Both the position numbers and the translations under genes were made by a program. From UBA1926 sp002337215 (GTDB lineage Bacteria > Planctomycetota > Phycisphaerae > Phycisphaerales > UBA1924), in the NCBI GenBank assembly GCA_963973795.1, contig CAXBAF010000002.1:1-64000 (forward strand): a stretch of DNA of 64,000 nucleotides. Reading direction: 5' to 3'. Below, one piece after another: positions 7,926-16,613 of the stretch. The notes beneath the pieces are model-generated. The model saw nothing but the letters and a program-made list of their open reading frames with translations, did no database searches and was not told the DNA's origin. Position 1 is the first letter of the stretch. Each line of letters opens with the position of its first letter.

Positions 7926-9926
7926 TCAGACCGACGCGACCGCCTCGCGGACGCCGTCGAGCAGGCTCAGCTCCCGGTGGCGGTCGAGGTACCGCACGCA
8001 GACCGACGCGAACGTCGAGTGGCTCCACGTCAGCGGACTCACGCTCATCGGGGCACCGGTGTAGGGGTGGTATTGCTCGGCGAGCACGCCGCTCTCCTCG
8101 GCCTTGGCGACCGTCCACTCAAAGAACGGCATCGCCTCGGTGAGTTCCTCGACCGATTGCGCGCGCTCGATGATGTACCACGCCTGCCAGAGCGTGCAGA
8201 TCACCCAGGGGTTGCCCGGCACCTTCTCGATGTCCTGCGTCTCCACCTGGTGGTAGTAATCGCGGGCGTAGCGGGCGTAGCCGCCCACGTCCGTGCGGAC
8301 CTCGAGCCTCGTGCGGAGCGCCTCCATCTCGGCCTCGATGTCGGCGTCGCGGACATCGAACCCGCCGATCGCCCAGAGCGCAAAGTTCGCCGAATCCGGG
8401 GTCATGTCGAGTCGGTACGAGCCGTCGGGTTCAACCGTCGCGAGACGGGCGAACCGCCCCTCGCTGGTGTTCCAGAGGTGCCGGCGGAGGGCCGCGCGCA
8501 TCTCGTCGGCGCCGGTCCGGAAGCGATGGGCGCGTTCGTGTTCGCCGAAATCGTGCGCGAAGGCCGCGGCGGCCTCGAGCGCCCCGATGACGCTGGCGAC
8601 GGTGAACGTGTGGATGCCGCGCCGTTCTTCCCAGAGATCCCAGGACTGCTTGGGCAACCCGTTCTCGTCTCGGTAGGAGAGCATCCACTCGGCGGGGTTC
8701 GCGACGAGCCTCGAATAGAGCGGCTTGATGAACTCGACGTCGCGGTAGTACTCGAAATGCTTGCGGAGGGCCCAGAGGACCAGCGCGGTCTCGTCCTGCT
8801 GGATCGGGAGCACGGTCTGCCCGTTGATGATCCAGGGGTGCCAGCTCGACGCGAGCGCGCCGCTGGGGGTGTATTTGTGCAGGAAGTAGCCCGCGTCCTC
8901 GATGCACCGCTCGGCGTAGCGGAAGAACGAGCGGCTCAGTTCGCTCTGGCCCGTCAGGATCAGGCCCTGGGCGACCAGCGCCCCGTCGCGCATCCAGCAG
9001 TAGGAATAGTGGTCGCCCCCGAACTGGGCGATGTCGGAATCGTTGGCGGCGATGATCGCGCCCCCGTTGTCGATCTGCGTCCGCAGGATGAGCTGCGAGC
9101 GTGTGAACAGATCGCGGACGGCCTCGGGAAGAGGCGAGCAATCACGGTTTTCCTTCTGGCACCACAGTCGCCAGAACGCCTCGGTCCGCGCGATCATCCC
9201 GTCGGGGCTTTTGGCGATGATCCGGTCGTTGAGCGCACGGACCGCGTCGTAGCTCTCGCCGCACGCCATCCACCAGACCACTTCGGCCTCCCCGTTGGCG
9301 GGGACCGCGAGATTGAACCCGACGGTGACATCGACCGAGCCCTGGCTGATCGCGTTGCGACCGAGCTCGCCGTCCTCGGCGTCGCGCCAGGTGCCCTCCG
9401 CGCCGCCGATCTTTTTGTGCCCGATCGCCCAGTGGTCGATCCCCACTTTGCCGCTGCTCAGCTCGTTGAACAGGAAGTAGGACTTCTCTTTGTAGAGGAT
9501 GACGGCATCGGTCTGCGGGTCGTAGTTCGCGGTGTCGCCCACGGGCGATCCGTCGATCGAGAGATCGATGTGGTTGAACACCCGCACGTCCCGGTCTTTG
9601 CCCAGAAGATCCCGGCAGCGGACCCGGCGGAACTGAACAGGCTCGTGGAAGTCCACGGCATCGTTGCAGATCAACTCGACGCCCAGTTCCTCGTGCCGGA
9701 GCGTGACGTGGGTCACGAGAGAGTCGTCGATGTACTTGAGCGAGCGTTCCCAGCCCTCATCGGTGATCCATGCGAACGCACCGTCGGCCCAGACGCCGAA
9801 GTGCTGGATATGTCCCAGCGTGTGGTTGGGAGCCCCGACGCGCGGGTAGTACATATCGCGCACCTGGTAAAACTCGTCGAAGTTGACCAGGAGGTCGCCG
9901 TTGCCGATAGGGAGGTCGCGTGCCAT
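7926..9926 (-). CDS. Glycoside hydrolase family 15 (glucoamylase-like) enzyme
   Basis: 666 residues. An N-terminal beta-sandwich region begins with PIGNGDLLVNFDEFYQVRDM, and a C-terminal (alpha/alpha)6 barrel follows. The barrel carries the GH15 acid/base pair: Glu433 in SWDLWEERRG and Glu617 in GVLAEQYHPYTG. FGGDHYSYCWMRDGALV and WHPWIINGQ are typical substrate-cleft segments. Members release glucose from starch, glycogen, trehalose or related alpha-glucans by inversion. There is no signal peptide, so it probably acts on internal glycogen-type polymers. The ATG at 9926 is preferred over a TTG at 9935. It is convergent with the FG-GAP gene, with only 17 bases between their ends. Confidence 0.93.
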   Translation of the reverse strand: MARDLPIGNGDLLVNFDEFYQVRDMYYPRVGAPNHTLGHIQHFGVWADGAFAWITDEGWERSLKYIDDSLVTHVTLRHEELGVELICNDAVDFHEPVQFRRVRCRDLLGKDRDVRVFNHIDLSIDGSPVGDTANYDPQTDAVILYKEKSYFLFNELSSGKVGIDHWAIGHKKIGGAEGTWRDAEDGELGRNAISQGSVDVTVGFNLAVPANGEAEVVWWMACGESYDAVRALNDRIIAKSPDGMIARTEAFWRLWCQKENRDCSPLPEAVRDLFTRSQLILRTQIDNGGAIIAANDSDIAQFGGDHYSYCWMRDGALVAQGLILTGQSELSRSFFRYAERCIEDAGYFLHKYTPSGALASSWHPWIINGQTVLPIQQDETALVLWALRKHFEYYRDVEFIKPLYSRLVANPAEWMLSYRDENGLPKQSWDLWEERRGIHTFTVASVIGALEAAAAFAHDFGEHERAHRFRTGADEMRAALRRHLWNTSEGRFARLATVEPDGSYRLDMTPDSANFALWAIGGFDVRDADIEAEMEALRTRLEVRTDVGGYARYARDYYHQVETQDIEKVPGNPWVICTLWQAWYIIERAQSVEELTEAMPFFEWTVAKAEESGVLAEQYHPYTGAPMSVSPLTWSHSTFASVCVRYLDRHRELSLLDGVREAVASV

Positions 9927-10219
9927 GTGTGCCAACAGTATCGGTCTGATCCGCTCCCCGGCTTCGTCCTGACCCGATCAGGGGTCCACATTCGCGATTG
10001 CGGGTCGTGACGGCTGTAGGGAACAAAGGGGCGTCTGGTCGATATGAGGAAGATCGGTCGGAGAAATCGGGGTCTGTTCTCGCTTTGCCCCCGGGGCGTT
10101 CTGTGGTAAGGTGTTTCGGGGTCTCGGCTTGGAATCGGTTTGGAAGACGGGCTTCGGCACTCGGACCGGCCCGGAGTTCCCAACAGGGCGATCGCCCGCG
10201 TCGCGAGAAGGATATCAGC

Positions 10220-11239
10220 ATGCGAAGAACAGTGAACGGCTCCGGCCGACGGATGTCGGCGTTTACGCTCATCGAATTGCTGGTGGTCATCGCGATCATC
10301 GCCCTGCTGATCGGGATCCTGCTCCCGGTGCTGGGCAAAGCCAAGCAATCCGCCGAGCGGGTCAAGAGCCTCGCGAATCTGCGATCGATGGGGCAGATCC
10401 AGGCGATCTACAGCTTCGAGTTCAGCGACTCGTTCGTCAATCCCTGGGACGAATCGAGGACCGCGGGATTCTGGGCCGAGTGCTACAAGGCAACCGGCAC
10501 GGGGCCCTTCCGGTTCATCGGTGACGGCGAACGCTACTACAGCGAGATGTACGCGTTCCACTGGTACAGCCTCGTGGGCGGCTGGCTCTCTGACGGTGAC
10601 TGGGCGAGCGAGGTCCAGTTCGCGCCCAACGATCCCAAGCCGTACGAGCGTTTCCTGGACATCGCGCAGTACGGCCGCAGCGGCGGATTCACCGGGACGC
10701 TCGACGACTTCGTCTGGGACTCCTCGTACGTCTATTCCCCGACGTTCTGGTATTCGCCCGAGCGGTATGTCGAGGACATGCAGCCCACCTCGAACCTCTA
10801 CAACGCGCCGCTCGCCCAGGTCGCTCGCAACCGCGTGGACCGGGTGCTCCAGCCATCACAGAAGGTCCTCTGCTGGCAGCGGTCGGACACCTCCAAGAAC
10901 GAACGGCTCGAGGACGGCGGGTTCGGCTCGCGCGTCACCAAGCTCCCCCCCACCTGGCACAGCCCGGACGCGGACACGAACGTCGTGACCGTGGACGGAA
11001 GCGTGACGACGGTCGATATGCAGGAACTCCACGCCGAGGTCGAGCGCGAGGACCAGCTCCCCGAGGAAGAGCGGATTCTTACCCCGCCGCATCTCTGGAC
11101 GCCCAGCAACACGCTCCTCAGCAACTACGGCATGGACGAGGACAACCTCGAGAACGGGTCGGCCGGCGGGATCGGCCGCTATCCGGCGTTCTTCTGGTCC
11201 ACAAGGGACGGCGTGCGCGGTTTCGACTTCATCCGGTGA
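10220..11239 (+). CDS. Type II secretion-like prepilin / pseudopilin
   Basis: 339 residues. The N-terminus is a class III prepilin signal: a basic leader, then FTLIELLVVIAIIALLIGIL, with cleavage and methylation expected just before the Phe, in front of the hydrophobic helix. The rest is a large soluble domain of the kind common in planctomycete pseudopilins. Near the end, WHSPDADTNVVTVDGSV resembles the H-x9-DG region of that family but with 11 residues between His and Asp. The ATG at 10220 follows a GAGAAGGA site. It stands alone, so its assembly machinery is encoded elsewhere. The upstream 290 bases hold no gene. Confidence 0.9.
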   Translation: MRRTVNGSGRRMSAFTLIELLVVIAIIALLIGILLPVLGKAKQSAERVKSLANLRSMGQIQAIYSFEFSDSFVNPWDESRTAGFWAECYKATGTGPFRFIGDGERYYSEMYAFHWYSLVGGWLSDGDWASEVQFAPNDPKPYERFLDIAQYGRSGGFTGTLDDFVWDSSYVYSPTFWYSPERYVEDMQPTSNLYNAPLAQVARNRVDRVLQPSQKVLCWQRSDTSKNERLEDGGFGSRVTKLPPTWHSPDADTNVVTVDGSVTTVDMQELHAEVEREDQLPEEERILTPPHLWTPSNTLLSNYGMDEDNLENGSAGGIGRYPAFFWSTRDGVRGFDFIR

Positions 11240-11275
11240 TCACCCACCGACATCCAAACCGTTCGCCGTGGACGA

Positions 11276-11629
11276 TCAGACATCCTGACCCGCGAGGATC
11301 TGCTCGGCGTCCGTGTTGTCGGCGTTGTTGGAGGCGCTATCGGCGGCCGGAGTTTTCCCCGCGCTGCGCGAAGCGGCGTTGCCCCGATGCTGCCTCGACC
11401 CGACGGTTGCGAGACGCAGGCCGAAGTTCTCCCCAACTTTCACCGCGGTGCCCGTCGCGACGACCTGGTTGTTGACGAGGAGTTCGAGCTCGTGATCGGC
11501 GTCCTTCTCGAGGTCGATGATCGTCCCGGGAAGCATGTTCATCACCTCGCCCAGTTTGAGCCGCCGGCGTCCCAGTTCGACGATCACGGGGACTTCGAGG
11601 TTGTGGAGTCGGCCGTCTTTGGCGGGCAT
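11276..11629 (-). CDS. fliN: FliN/SpoA-domain flagellar switch-type protein
   Basis: 117 residues. A short SpoA (FliN C-ring) domain fills residues 1-75: LHNLEVPVIVELGRRRLKLG followed by PGTIIDLEKDADHELELLVN and GENFGLRLATVG. FliN sits in the C-ring that controls flagellar rotation; related SpoA proteins serve type III secretion. The remaining 40 residues are a polar low-complexity tail. The start at 11629 is well fixed by GAGGAG 9 bases upstream; a longer frame to 11830 is not needed. No other flagellar gene lies in the window, so flagellar versus secretion use is inferred only from the family. Confidence 0.85.
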   Translation of the reverse strand: MPAKDGRLHNLEVPVIVELGRRRLKLGEVMNMLPGTIIDLEKDADHELELLVNNQVVATGTAVKVGENFGLRLATVGSRQHRGNAASRSAGKTPAADSASNNADNTDAEQILAGQDV

Positions 11630-11873
11630 ATCGCGGGAACTCCTCAAAGGGTCGAGCCGGGGAACCGACCCGGCCTGTGACCCTGATTCCGATCGAACCG
11701 ACTGTGTGCCGATCCAGCCGGGGCGGCACGACACCGCGCCCCTGCCGAGATCGGCAGAATGTGCGCGAAACTTCAGCGCGATGAACAGGATCGCAAGCCG
11801 CGTGCCGAGCCGGCGCGAGGATCGAACCAAGGCCCGGGCTCACAGCCCAGCGTCGGATTGATATGGGATTCGA

Positions 11874-13193
11874 TCAGCCGTCGAAGCGGCGGATGATCAG
11901 AGTGGTGTTGTGCCCGCCGAAGCCGAACGTGTTGTTCATCACGCACTCGGCGTCGTGCTCGCGCGCCGTCCCGGCGACCAGATCGATATCGAATTCGTCA
12001 TCCGGGTTCTCAAGGTTCGCGGTCGGGGCGATGATCCCATCGCGGACGGCCTGGAGGCAGGCGATCGTTTCGATCGCGCCCGAGGCACCCAGCGCGTGGC
12101 CGTGCACGCCCTTGGTCGAACTCATGAGCAGTTTGCCACCCGCGGATTTGCGAGCGTGGTCCCCGAACAGGCCGAGCACCGCCGCGACTTCGGCCTCGTC
12201 GCCCAGGGGCGTCGAGGTGCCGTGCGCGTTGACGTAGTCGATATCGGTCGGGTTGACGCCCGCGTCCCGCATCGCCCACTGCATCGAGCGGGTCGCGCCG
12301 CCCCCGGCCGGATCCGGCGCGGTGATGTGGTGGCTATCGCAGGAATTGCCGAACCCGACGAGCTCGGCAAGAATCGTCGCGCCGCGTGCCTTCGCGTGCT
12401 CGAGGCTTTCGAGCACGAAAATCGCGCCGCCCTCGGCCATGACGAACCCGTCGCGGCCCTTGTCGAACGGTCTGCTCGCCTTCTCGGGCTCGTCGTTTCG
12501 AGCCGACAAGGCCTTCATGACGCTGAACGAGGCGACGCACAGGGGCGTGATCGCGGCCTCGACGCCGCCGGCGAGCATGACATCGCACTCGCCCCGGCGG
12601 ATATACCGCATCGCGTCGCCGATCGCGTGGCCGGACGATGCGCACGCCGTGGCGTGGGCGGACGCGGGGCCCTCGAGGCCGTACTTGATGCTGACGTTGC
12701 CCGCCGTCGCGTTGACCATGAGCTTGGGCACGGTGAACGGGTTGACGCGGGTCGAGCCCTTGGCGCTCAGGGCGTTGAGGCTCGCCTCAATAGTGCCGAT
12801 GCCGCCGACGCCCGAGCCGATGACAACGCCGCAGCGGGTCTTGTCCTGCTTCTCGAAGTCGACGCCTGCCTCTGCGACGGCCTGCGCTGCGGCGACCATC
12901 CCGAGCTGGGTCGAGCGGTCGAGCTTCTTCGCCTCGCGGTGCTCGAGGGCGACCGTCGGATCAAAGCCGGTCGCCTCGCCCGCGATCCGGACCGCCCAAT
13001 CGCCCGGGTACTTCTCGAAGTCGGCGGTGTCGTACAGACCGATGCCGGACCGCGCGTCGCGCATCGCGGCCCAGGTCGATGCGACATCGAGCCCGAGGCA
13101 GGTGACGGCGCCCGTGCCGGTGATGACGACGCGGTGACGCTCCCCGCCGGGATGCGGGTGGACCGCTGCGGCGTGGTCGGTTTGGCTAGCCAT
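11874..13193 (-). CDS. fabF: Beta-ketoacyl-ACP synthase II
   Basis: Elongates acyl-ACP with malonyl-ACP in fatty acid synthesis. The 439-residue thiolase-fold product keeps the catalytic triad: Cys184 in ATACASSGHAIGD, His324 in NAHGTSTPLGDEAE, and His366 in KGVHGHALGASGAIE with the nearby Lys361. The family's usual TGHLLGAAG appears here as HGHALGASG. The start at 13193 leaves 19 bases after acpP, which it follows in the same operon. A longer frame running back over acpP is an artefact. The length is about 25 residues above E. coli FabF because of a His/Pro-rich N-terminal lead. Confidence 0.96.
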   Translation of the reverse strand: MASQTDHAAAVHPHPGGERHRVVITGTGAVTCLGLDVASTWAAMRDARSGIGLYDTADFEKYPGDWAVRIAGEATGFDPTVALEHREAKKLDRSTQLGMVAAAQAVAEAGVDFEKQDKTRCGVVIGSGVGGIGTIEASLNALSAKGSTRVNPFTVPKLMVNATAGNVSIKYGLEGPASAHATACASSGHAIGDAMRYIRRGECDVMLAGGVEAAITPLCVASFSVMKALSARNDEPEKASRPFDKGRDGFVMAEGGAIFVLESLEHAKARGATILAELVGFGNSCDSHHITAPDPAGGGATRSMQWAMRDAGVNPTDIDYVNAHGTSTPLGDEAEVAAVLGLFGDHARKSAGGKLLMSSTKGVHGHALGASGAIETIACLQAVRDGIIAPTANLENPDDEFDIDLVAGTAREHDAECVMNNTFGFGGHNTTLIIRRFDG

Positions 13194-13212
13194 AGAGAAG
13201 ATCGCCCCGGAT

Positions 13213-13461
13213 TCAGTCGAGCCCGTGGGCTTCCTTGATGAACGTGATCGCCTGGCCGACCGTCTTGATCTGCTCGGCCTTGTCGTCTGGGATCGAGGTT
13301 TCAAACTCGTCCTCGAACTCCATGACCAGCTCGACGGTGTCGAGGCTGTCGGCGTTCAGATCTTCCACAAAGCTCGTGTCGCGGGTGATCTTCGCCTTGT
13401 CGGCGCCCATCTGTTCAGCGACGATGTCGATCACCTTTGATTCAATCTCTTGCTCGGTCAC
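13213..13461 (-). CDS. acpP: Acyl carrier protein
   Basis: 82-residue acidic helical protein that carries growing acyl chains on a phosphopantetheine arm. The arm attaches to the Ser in NADSLDTVELVMEFEDEF, the standard DSLD motif. The start is GTG at 13461, with GGAG 8 bases upstream. It is followed directly by fabF on the same strand, the usual acpP-fabF pairing. No fabG, fabD or plsX is found upstream; the next 500 bases are empty. Confidence 0.97.
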   Translation of the reverse strand: MTEQEIESKVIDIVAEQMGADKAKITRDTSFVEDLNADSLDTVELVMEFEDEFETSIPDDKAEQIKTVGQAITFIKEAHGLD

Positions 13462-13964
13462 GCGGAAATCTCCGGTTGGACACGCCCCGAGTTCATCGGG
13501 GACGGTCTCGGTATGAACGGGCCATTTACCAGCGCGGCCCGGACAGAGGCTGCGATTCTAGCCGCACTCGACCGAACGCGCCGGAATCCTCCCCCACGAG
13601 CCCCCGAACCGAAGAATTTCACCCGCCGGATCTGGGGGCCTTCTCGGAGCGGGCGTGGCCCGGATGTCGCGGTCGGGGATCCCCGAGACGAGGCTCGATC
13701 ACGACGTGAATGCTGATCGGACGCGGTTGGGGGGCTTAACGTCCGTAATTCCTCCGATCGGCGATGACCTATCGCAACCATGCCGTTTGTACCGGGCGGG
13801 TCGCCTTTGGCGCGCAAGAAGCGAAACTCACCGCTCGGATCTGCGTATGGGGTTGACGATGAGCCGCCAGTTCTTGGCCGGCTCGGTTCCCGAACTTTCG
13901 GACATACCGGGTGTGTGCCGTGCGAGAGAGCACGCTTGTTTCTGTATGCCCCGAGGAGGCGGTG
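13462..13964. other. Non-coding gap between divergent acpP and DUF1444 genes
   Basis: About 500 bases between two divergent genes. Several short open frames exist on both strands, but none has a ribosome site or recognisable protein. It must hold the promoters of both flanking transcription units. I did not find a clear -10/-35 pair, a hairpin with T-run, or a known RNA motif. Confidence 0.5.
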
Positions 13965-14768
13965 ATGGCCCATATGCCCATGGAACCCGAAGCGTTCGCA
14001 GAGCAGGTCGCAGGCCTGCTTCGTCGGCTTCAGCCCGAGTATGCGATCGCGATGGTGAACCCCCACGAGTTGCTTGTCAACGGACGCCGGCTCGACCTCG
14101 ACAACCTCTACCGGATGGTCACCAATGAACCGGGGCGGGGCCAGGAGATCGTCGAGCACTTCCTCGACCAGCTCTTCACCGGGGACGGCCTCGAGATGGG
14201 CGACATGCCCTTCGAGTTCGCCAGGGCCCGGATCATGCCGCGGATCCAACCCGAGTCGATCTTCGAGCACCTGAGCCGCGACCTCGTCGCCCACGTGCCG
14301 TTCGTGAACAACACGGTGGTCGTCTTCGTGACCGACCTCCCGCAGATGACCGTCAGCATCACGACCGAGCAGATGGTCCGCTGGGGCGTCAGCATCGACG
14401 ACCTCGACGACGCCGCCCGTGACAACCTCGATACCTATGCACCCGAGCTCGAGTTCCAGGTGATCGAGAGCCGGGAGGGCGGCAAGGCGGTCATCCTCGC
14501 CGAGCAGGACGGCTACGACGCCGCCCGCCTGCTGATGGGTGATCTTTACCGCAGGCTCGCGCCGCGTCTCGGGGGCGATTTCCTCGTCGCGACGCCGGCC
14601 CGCGATATGTTCGTCGCGATGAGCCAGGGGCCCGGCGATTTCGTCGAGCGTCTCCAGGCACGCGTCGCCGACGACTACGAACGCATGCCCTACCCGATCA
14701 CGCGCGACATGTTCTACGTCACTCTCGACGGTGTCGCGGGGACCATCGGCAAGAACATCGCGGCCTGA
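13965..14768 (+). CDS. DUF1444 (YtpQ/UPF0354) family protein
   Basis: 267 residues with no signal peptide. The segment VNNTVVVFVTDLPQMTVSIT followed by WGVSIDDLDDAARDNL matches the DUF1444 core (D-x-P-Q, then an Asp/Glu-rich helix preceding a NL motif). Function is not established for this family. The ATG at 13965 is chosen because GAGGAGG lies a few bases upstream; the frame could extend to 13911 without support. It is followed by trpG on the same strand after about 118 bases. Confidence 0.8.
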   Translation: MAHMPMEPEAFAEQVAGLLRRLQPEYAIAMVNPHELLVNGRRLDLDNLYRMVTNEPGRGQEIVEHFLDQLFTGDGLEMGDMPFEFARARIMPRIQPESIFEHLSRDLVAHVPFVNNTVVVFVTDLPQMTVSITTEQMVRWGVSIDDLDDAARDNLDTYAPELEFQVIESREGGKAVILAEQDGYDAARLLMGDLYRRLAPRLGGDFLVATPARDMFVAMSQGPGDFVERLQARVADDYERMPYPITRDMFYVTLDGVAGTIGKNIAA

Positions 14769-14886
14769 TTCAGACCAGCCTGCTCCGGGTCGGCCTGTTC
14801 GAGGCCGGTCCGGTTTCGGGGATGAGAAGTGCGGCGGCGCCAACCGGCGTCGCCGTTTTTCATGCACCCGGACCTACCATCGTCGC

Positions 14887-15588
14887 GTGATCCTTCTCAT
14901 CGACAACTACGACTCGTTCACGTGGAATCTCGTGCAACGCTTCGGCGAGCTCGATACGACGCTCGAGTTGGGGCGGGATCTCCTCGTCGCGCGCAACGAC
15001 CGGATCACGCCCGACGAGGCCGAGGCGCTGGCCGGAGGCCGCGGTCCGTCGCACATCGTGATCTCGCCGGGCCCGTGCACCCCCAAGGAGTCGGGCATCT
15101 CGGCGGCGATCATCGACCGGTTCGCCGGGCGCGTCCCCATCCTGGGTGTCTGTCTGGGGCACCAGTGCATGGCGCACATGCACGGCCTTCCGGTCGAACG
15201 CCACGACGTCCTCATGCACGGCAAGACCAGCGAGGTCACCCACGACGGGGAGGGCGTCTTCGAAGGTCTCTCCAACCCCTTCACCGCGACCCGCTACCAC
15301 AGCCTCGTGGTCCCCGAAGCCGCATGGCCCGCCGACCCGGCGCCGGGCGAGGACGGCTGGAAAGTCACCGCGTGGTGCCCCGATCCCGGGAACGACGCCG
15401 CCCGCGTCATCATGGGGCTCCGCCGGGTCTGGGGCTCGCCCACCAACGCCGACGGCTCCCCCCGCCAGCCGCTCGAGGGCGTGCAGTTCCACCCCGAGTC
15501 GTTCATGACGATCGAGGGCCCGAGGCTTCTGGCGAATTTCCTCGCGATGGGTACTCACCCGCGAGCGACCGGCGTTGCCTGCCCCTGA
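14887..15588 (+). CDS. trpG: Anthranilate/aminodeoxychorismate synthase glutaminase subunit
   Basis: 233-residue class I glutamine amidotransferase. It supplies ammonia to a chorismate-using partner (TrpE or PabB). Signatures in order: ILLIDNYDSFTWNLVQRFGE at the N-terminus, VISPGPCTPKESGIS, the nucleophile Cys in GVCLGHQCMAHMHG, HGKTSEV, and the His/Glu pair in VQFHPESFM. The start is GTG at 14887, which puts the conserved ILLIDNYDSF directly after it; no ATG fits. The segment between the nucleophile and the His/Glu motif is somewhat expanded. No trpE/pabB lies next to it, so tryptophan versus folate use cannot be decided. Confidence 0.93.
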   Translation: MILLIDNYDSFTWNLVQRFGELDTTLELGRDLLVARNDRITPDEAEALAGGRGPSHIVISPGPCTPKESGISAAIIDRFAGRVPILGVCLGHQCMAHMHGLPVERHDVLMHGKTSEVTHDGEGVFEGLSNPFTATRYHSLVVPEAAWPADPAPGEDGWKVTAWCPDPGNDAARVIMGLRRVWGSPTNADGSPRQPLEGVQFHPESFMTIEGPRLLANFLAMGTHPRATGVACP

Positions 15589-15598
15589 TGAAACTCGG

Positions 15599-15636
15599 GT
15601 TGCACTTAGAACACAAAGTTGCACTTAGAACACAAA
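15599..15636 (+). repeat. 19-bp perfect tandem duplication
   Basis: The unit GTTGCACTTAGAACACAAA occurs twice with no gap in an AT-rich gap just after trpG and about 150 bases ahead of the EF-hand/repeat gene cluster. The unit contains TTGCAC, so it may carry a -35-like element or an operator, but this is only a suggestion. Confidence 0.85.
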
Positions 15637-15789
15637 TATGTGTTTTTGATCAATTTACCGATCGCCCTTGTGATGATCTTGGCAGAATGATCGAGGACCA
15701 GTAGCCTGTGGAAGTGTTGTCGGCTCACCGTCGCCACGCCGTGCCGCGACATTCAGCATCGCTCGGGTAGTTTTATGTGGAGCAGATCC

Positions 15790-16561
15790 ATGCATTCCAA
15801 TCGCGCGACGCTCGTGATCATCGCCGGCACGGCCCTCCCGCTCTCCGCAAGCGCCAACAACCCGGTGATGGTCCCCGCGATGCCCGAGCAGATCGAGGAC
15901 AGTTGCAGTCTCTATGCGCTCGCGGATTCAACCGCACTGGTTGACACATACAAGGCGATCCAGATCACCGATCTCGACGGCGACGGATCGGTGACCGACG
16001 CCGACTTCGCCGAGTGGATCAAGACGAACATCGCCCCAAATCTGGTGATCAACGATGTGGATGGTGATGGGTACCTCACCGCCGTGGACGAGGTCGCGGC
16101 GCTCGCCGTGGTGCTCGATAAACTGAGCGGTGACCTCAACGCTGACGGGACCGTCTCATTCGATGACACGGCATTATTCCTCGACCTTTTCGTCAACCCC
16201 CCGGCGAGCGCAACCGGGCTTTCCGACCAATCGGCCAATGTCGCGCTCTCCGGGTTCTTCTGGCCTCCCAATCACTACGGCGCGATCAACCACTTCCTGG
16301 ACGGACGCTTCGCATGTGATCACGGTTTCTCAGCAGCGGCCCGCCACGCACCACGAGTTTGTGTCGAGGCGGTGGCAGCCGAACGACGACGGTGAGCATC
16401 CCCGCTGGCCCCCGAACCATGACGTCTCGGTGAGCCACCCACGAGAAGGACCTGCCGATCCGGCCCCGCCGCCGGCACGGCCCTGGTGGCTCCCCAATCT
16501 CTTCCCGCCCGGGCACGATGTCTCGACGACGGTCCAGCAACGGCTGCCGTTCTACCCGTGA
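15790..16561 (+). pseudogene. Secreted EF-hand / H-x4-S-x2-W repeat protein, first paralogue, frameshifted
   Basis: From ATG 15790 (GTGGAG 7 bases upstream) the frame gives a signal peptide (ATLVIIAGTALPLSASA) and three EF-hand-like loops at residues 61-72, 89-100 and 115-126 (DLDGDGSVTDAD, DVDGDGYLTAVDE, DLNADGTVSFDD). It reaches WPPNHYGAI and then runs into unrelated sequence ending at 16395. Skipping one base near 16288 opens a second frame to 16561 that resumes the repeat (TTSW, HVITVS, HHEFVSRRW, RWPPNHDVSVS). The repaired join reads H-x4-T-x2-W, the exact spacing seen in the next gene. This is either a true one-base insertion or a sequencing error. If repaired, the protein is 256 residues. 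Confidence 0.78.
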
Positions 16562-16613
16562 CCGAGCGTCAACCCCAGACCATCGAGCACGCATTGACGA
16601 CGAAGATGGTGCC

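Noticed and set aside
7590..10010. Open frame of 806 codons on the plus strand
   Set aside because: Antisense to the GH15 gene and without recognisable domains.
13462..13964. Small genes in the gap between acpP and the DUF1444 gene
   Set aside because: Short frames on both strands lack ribosome sites and natural composition.
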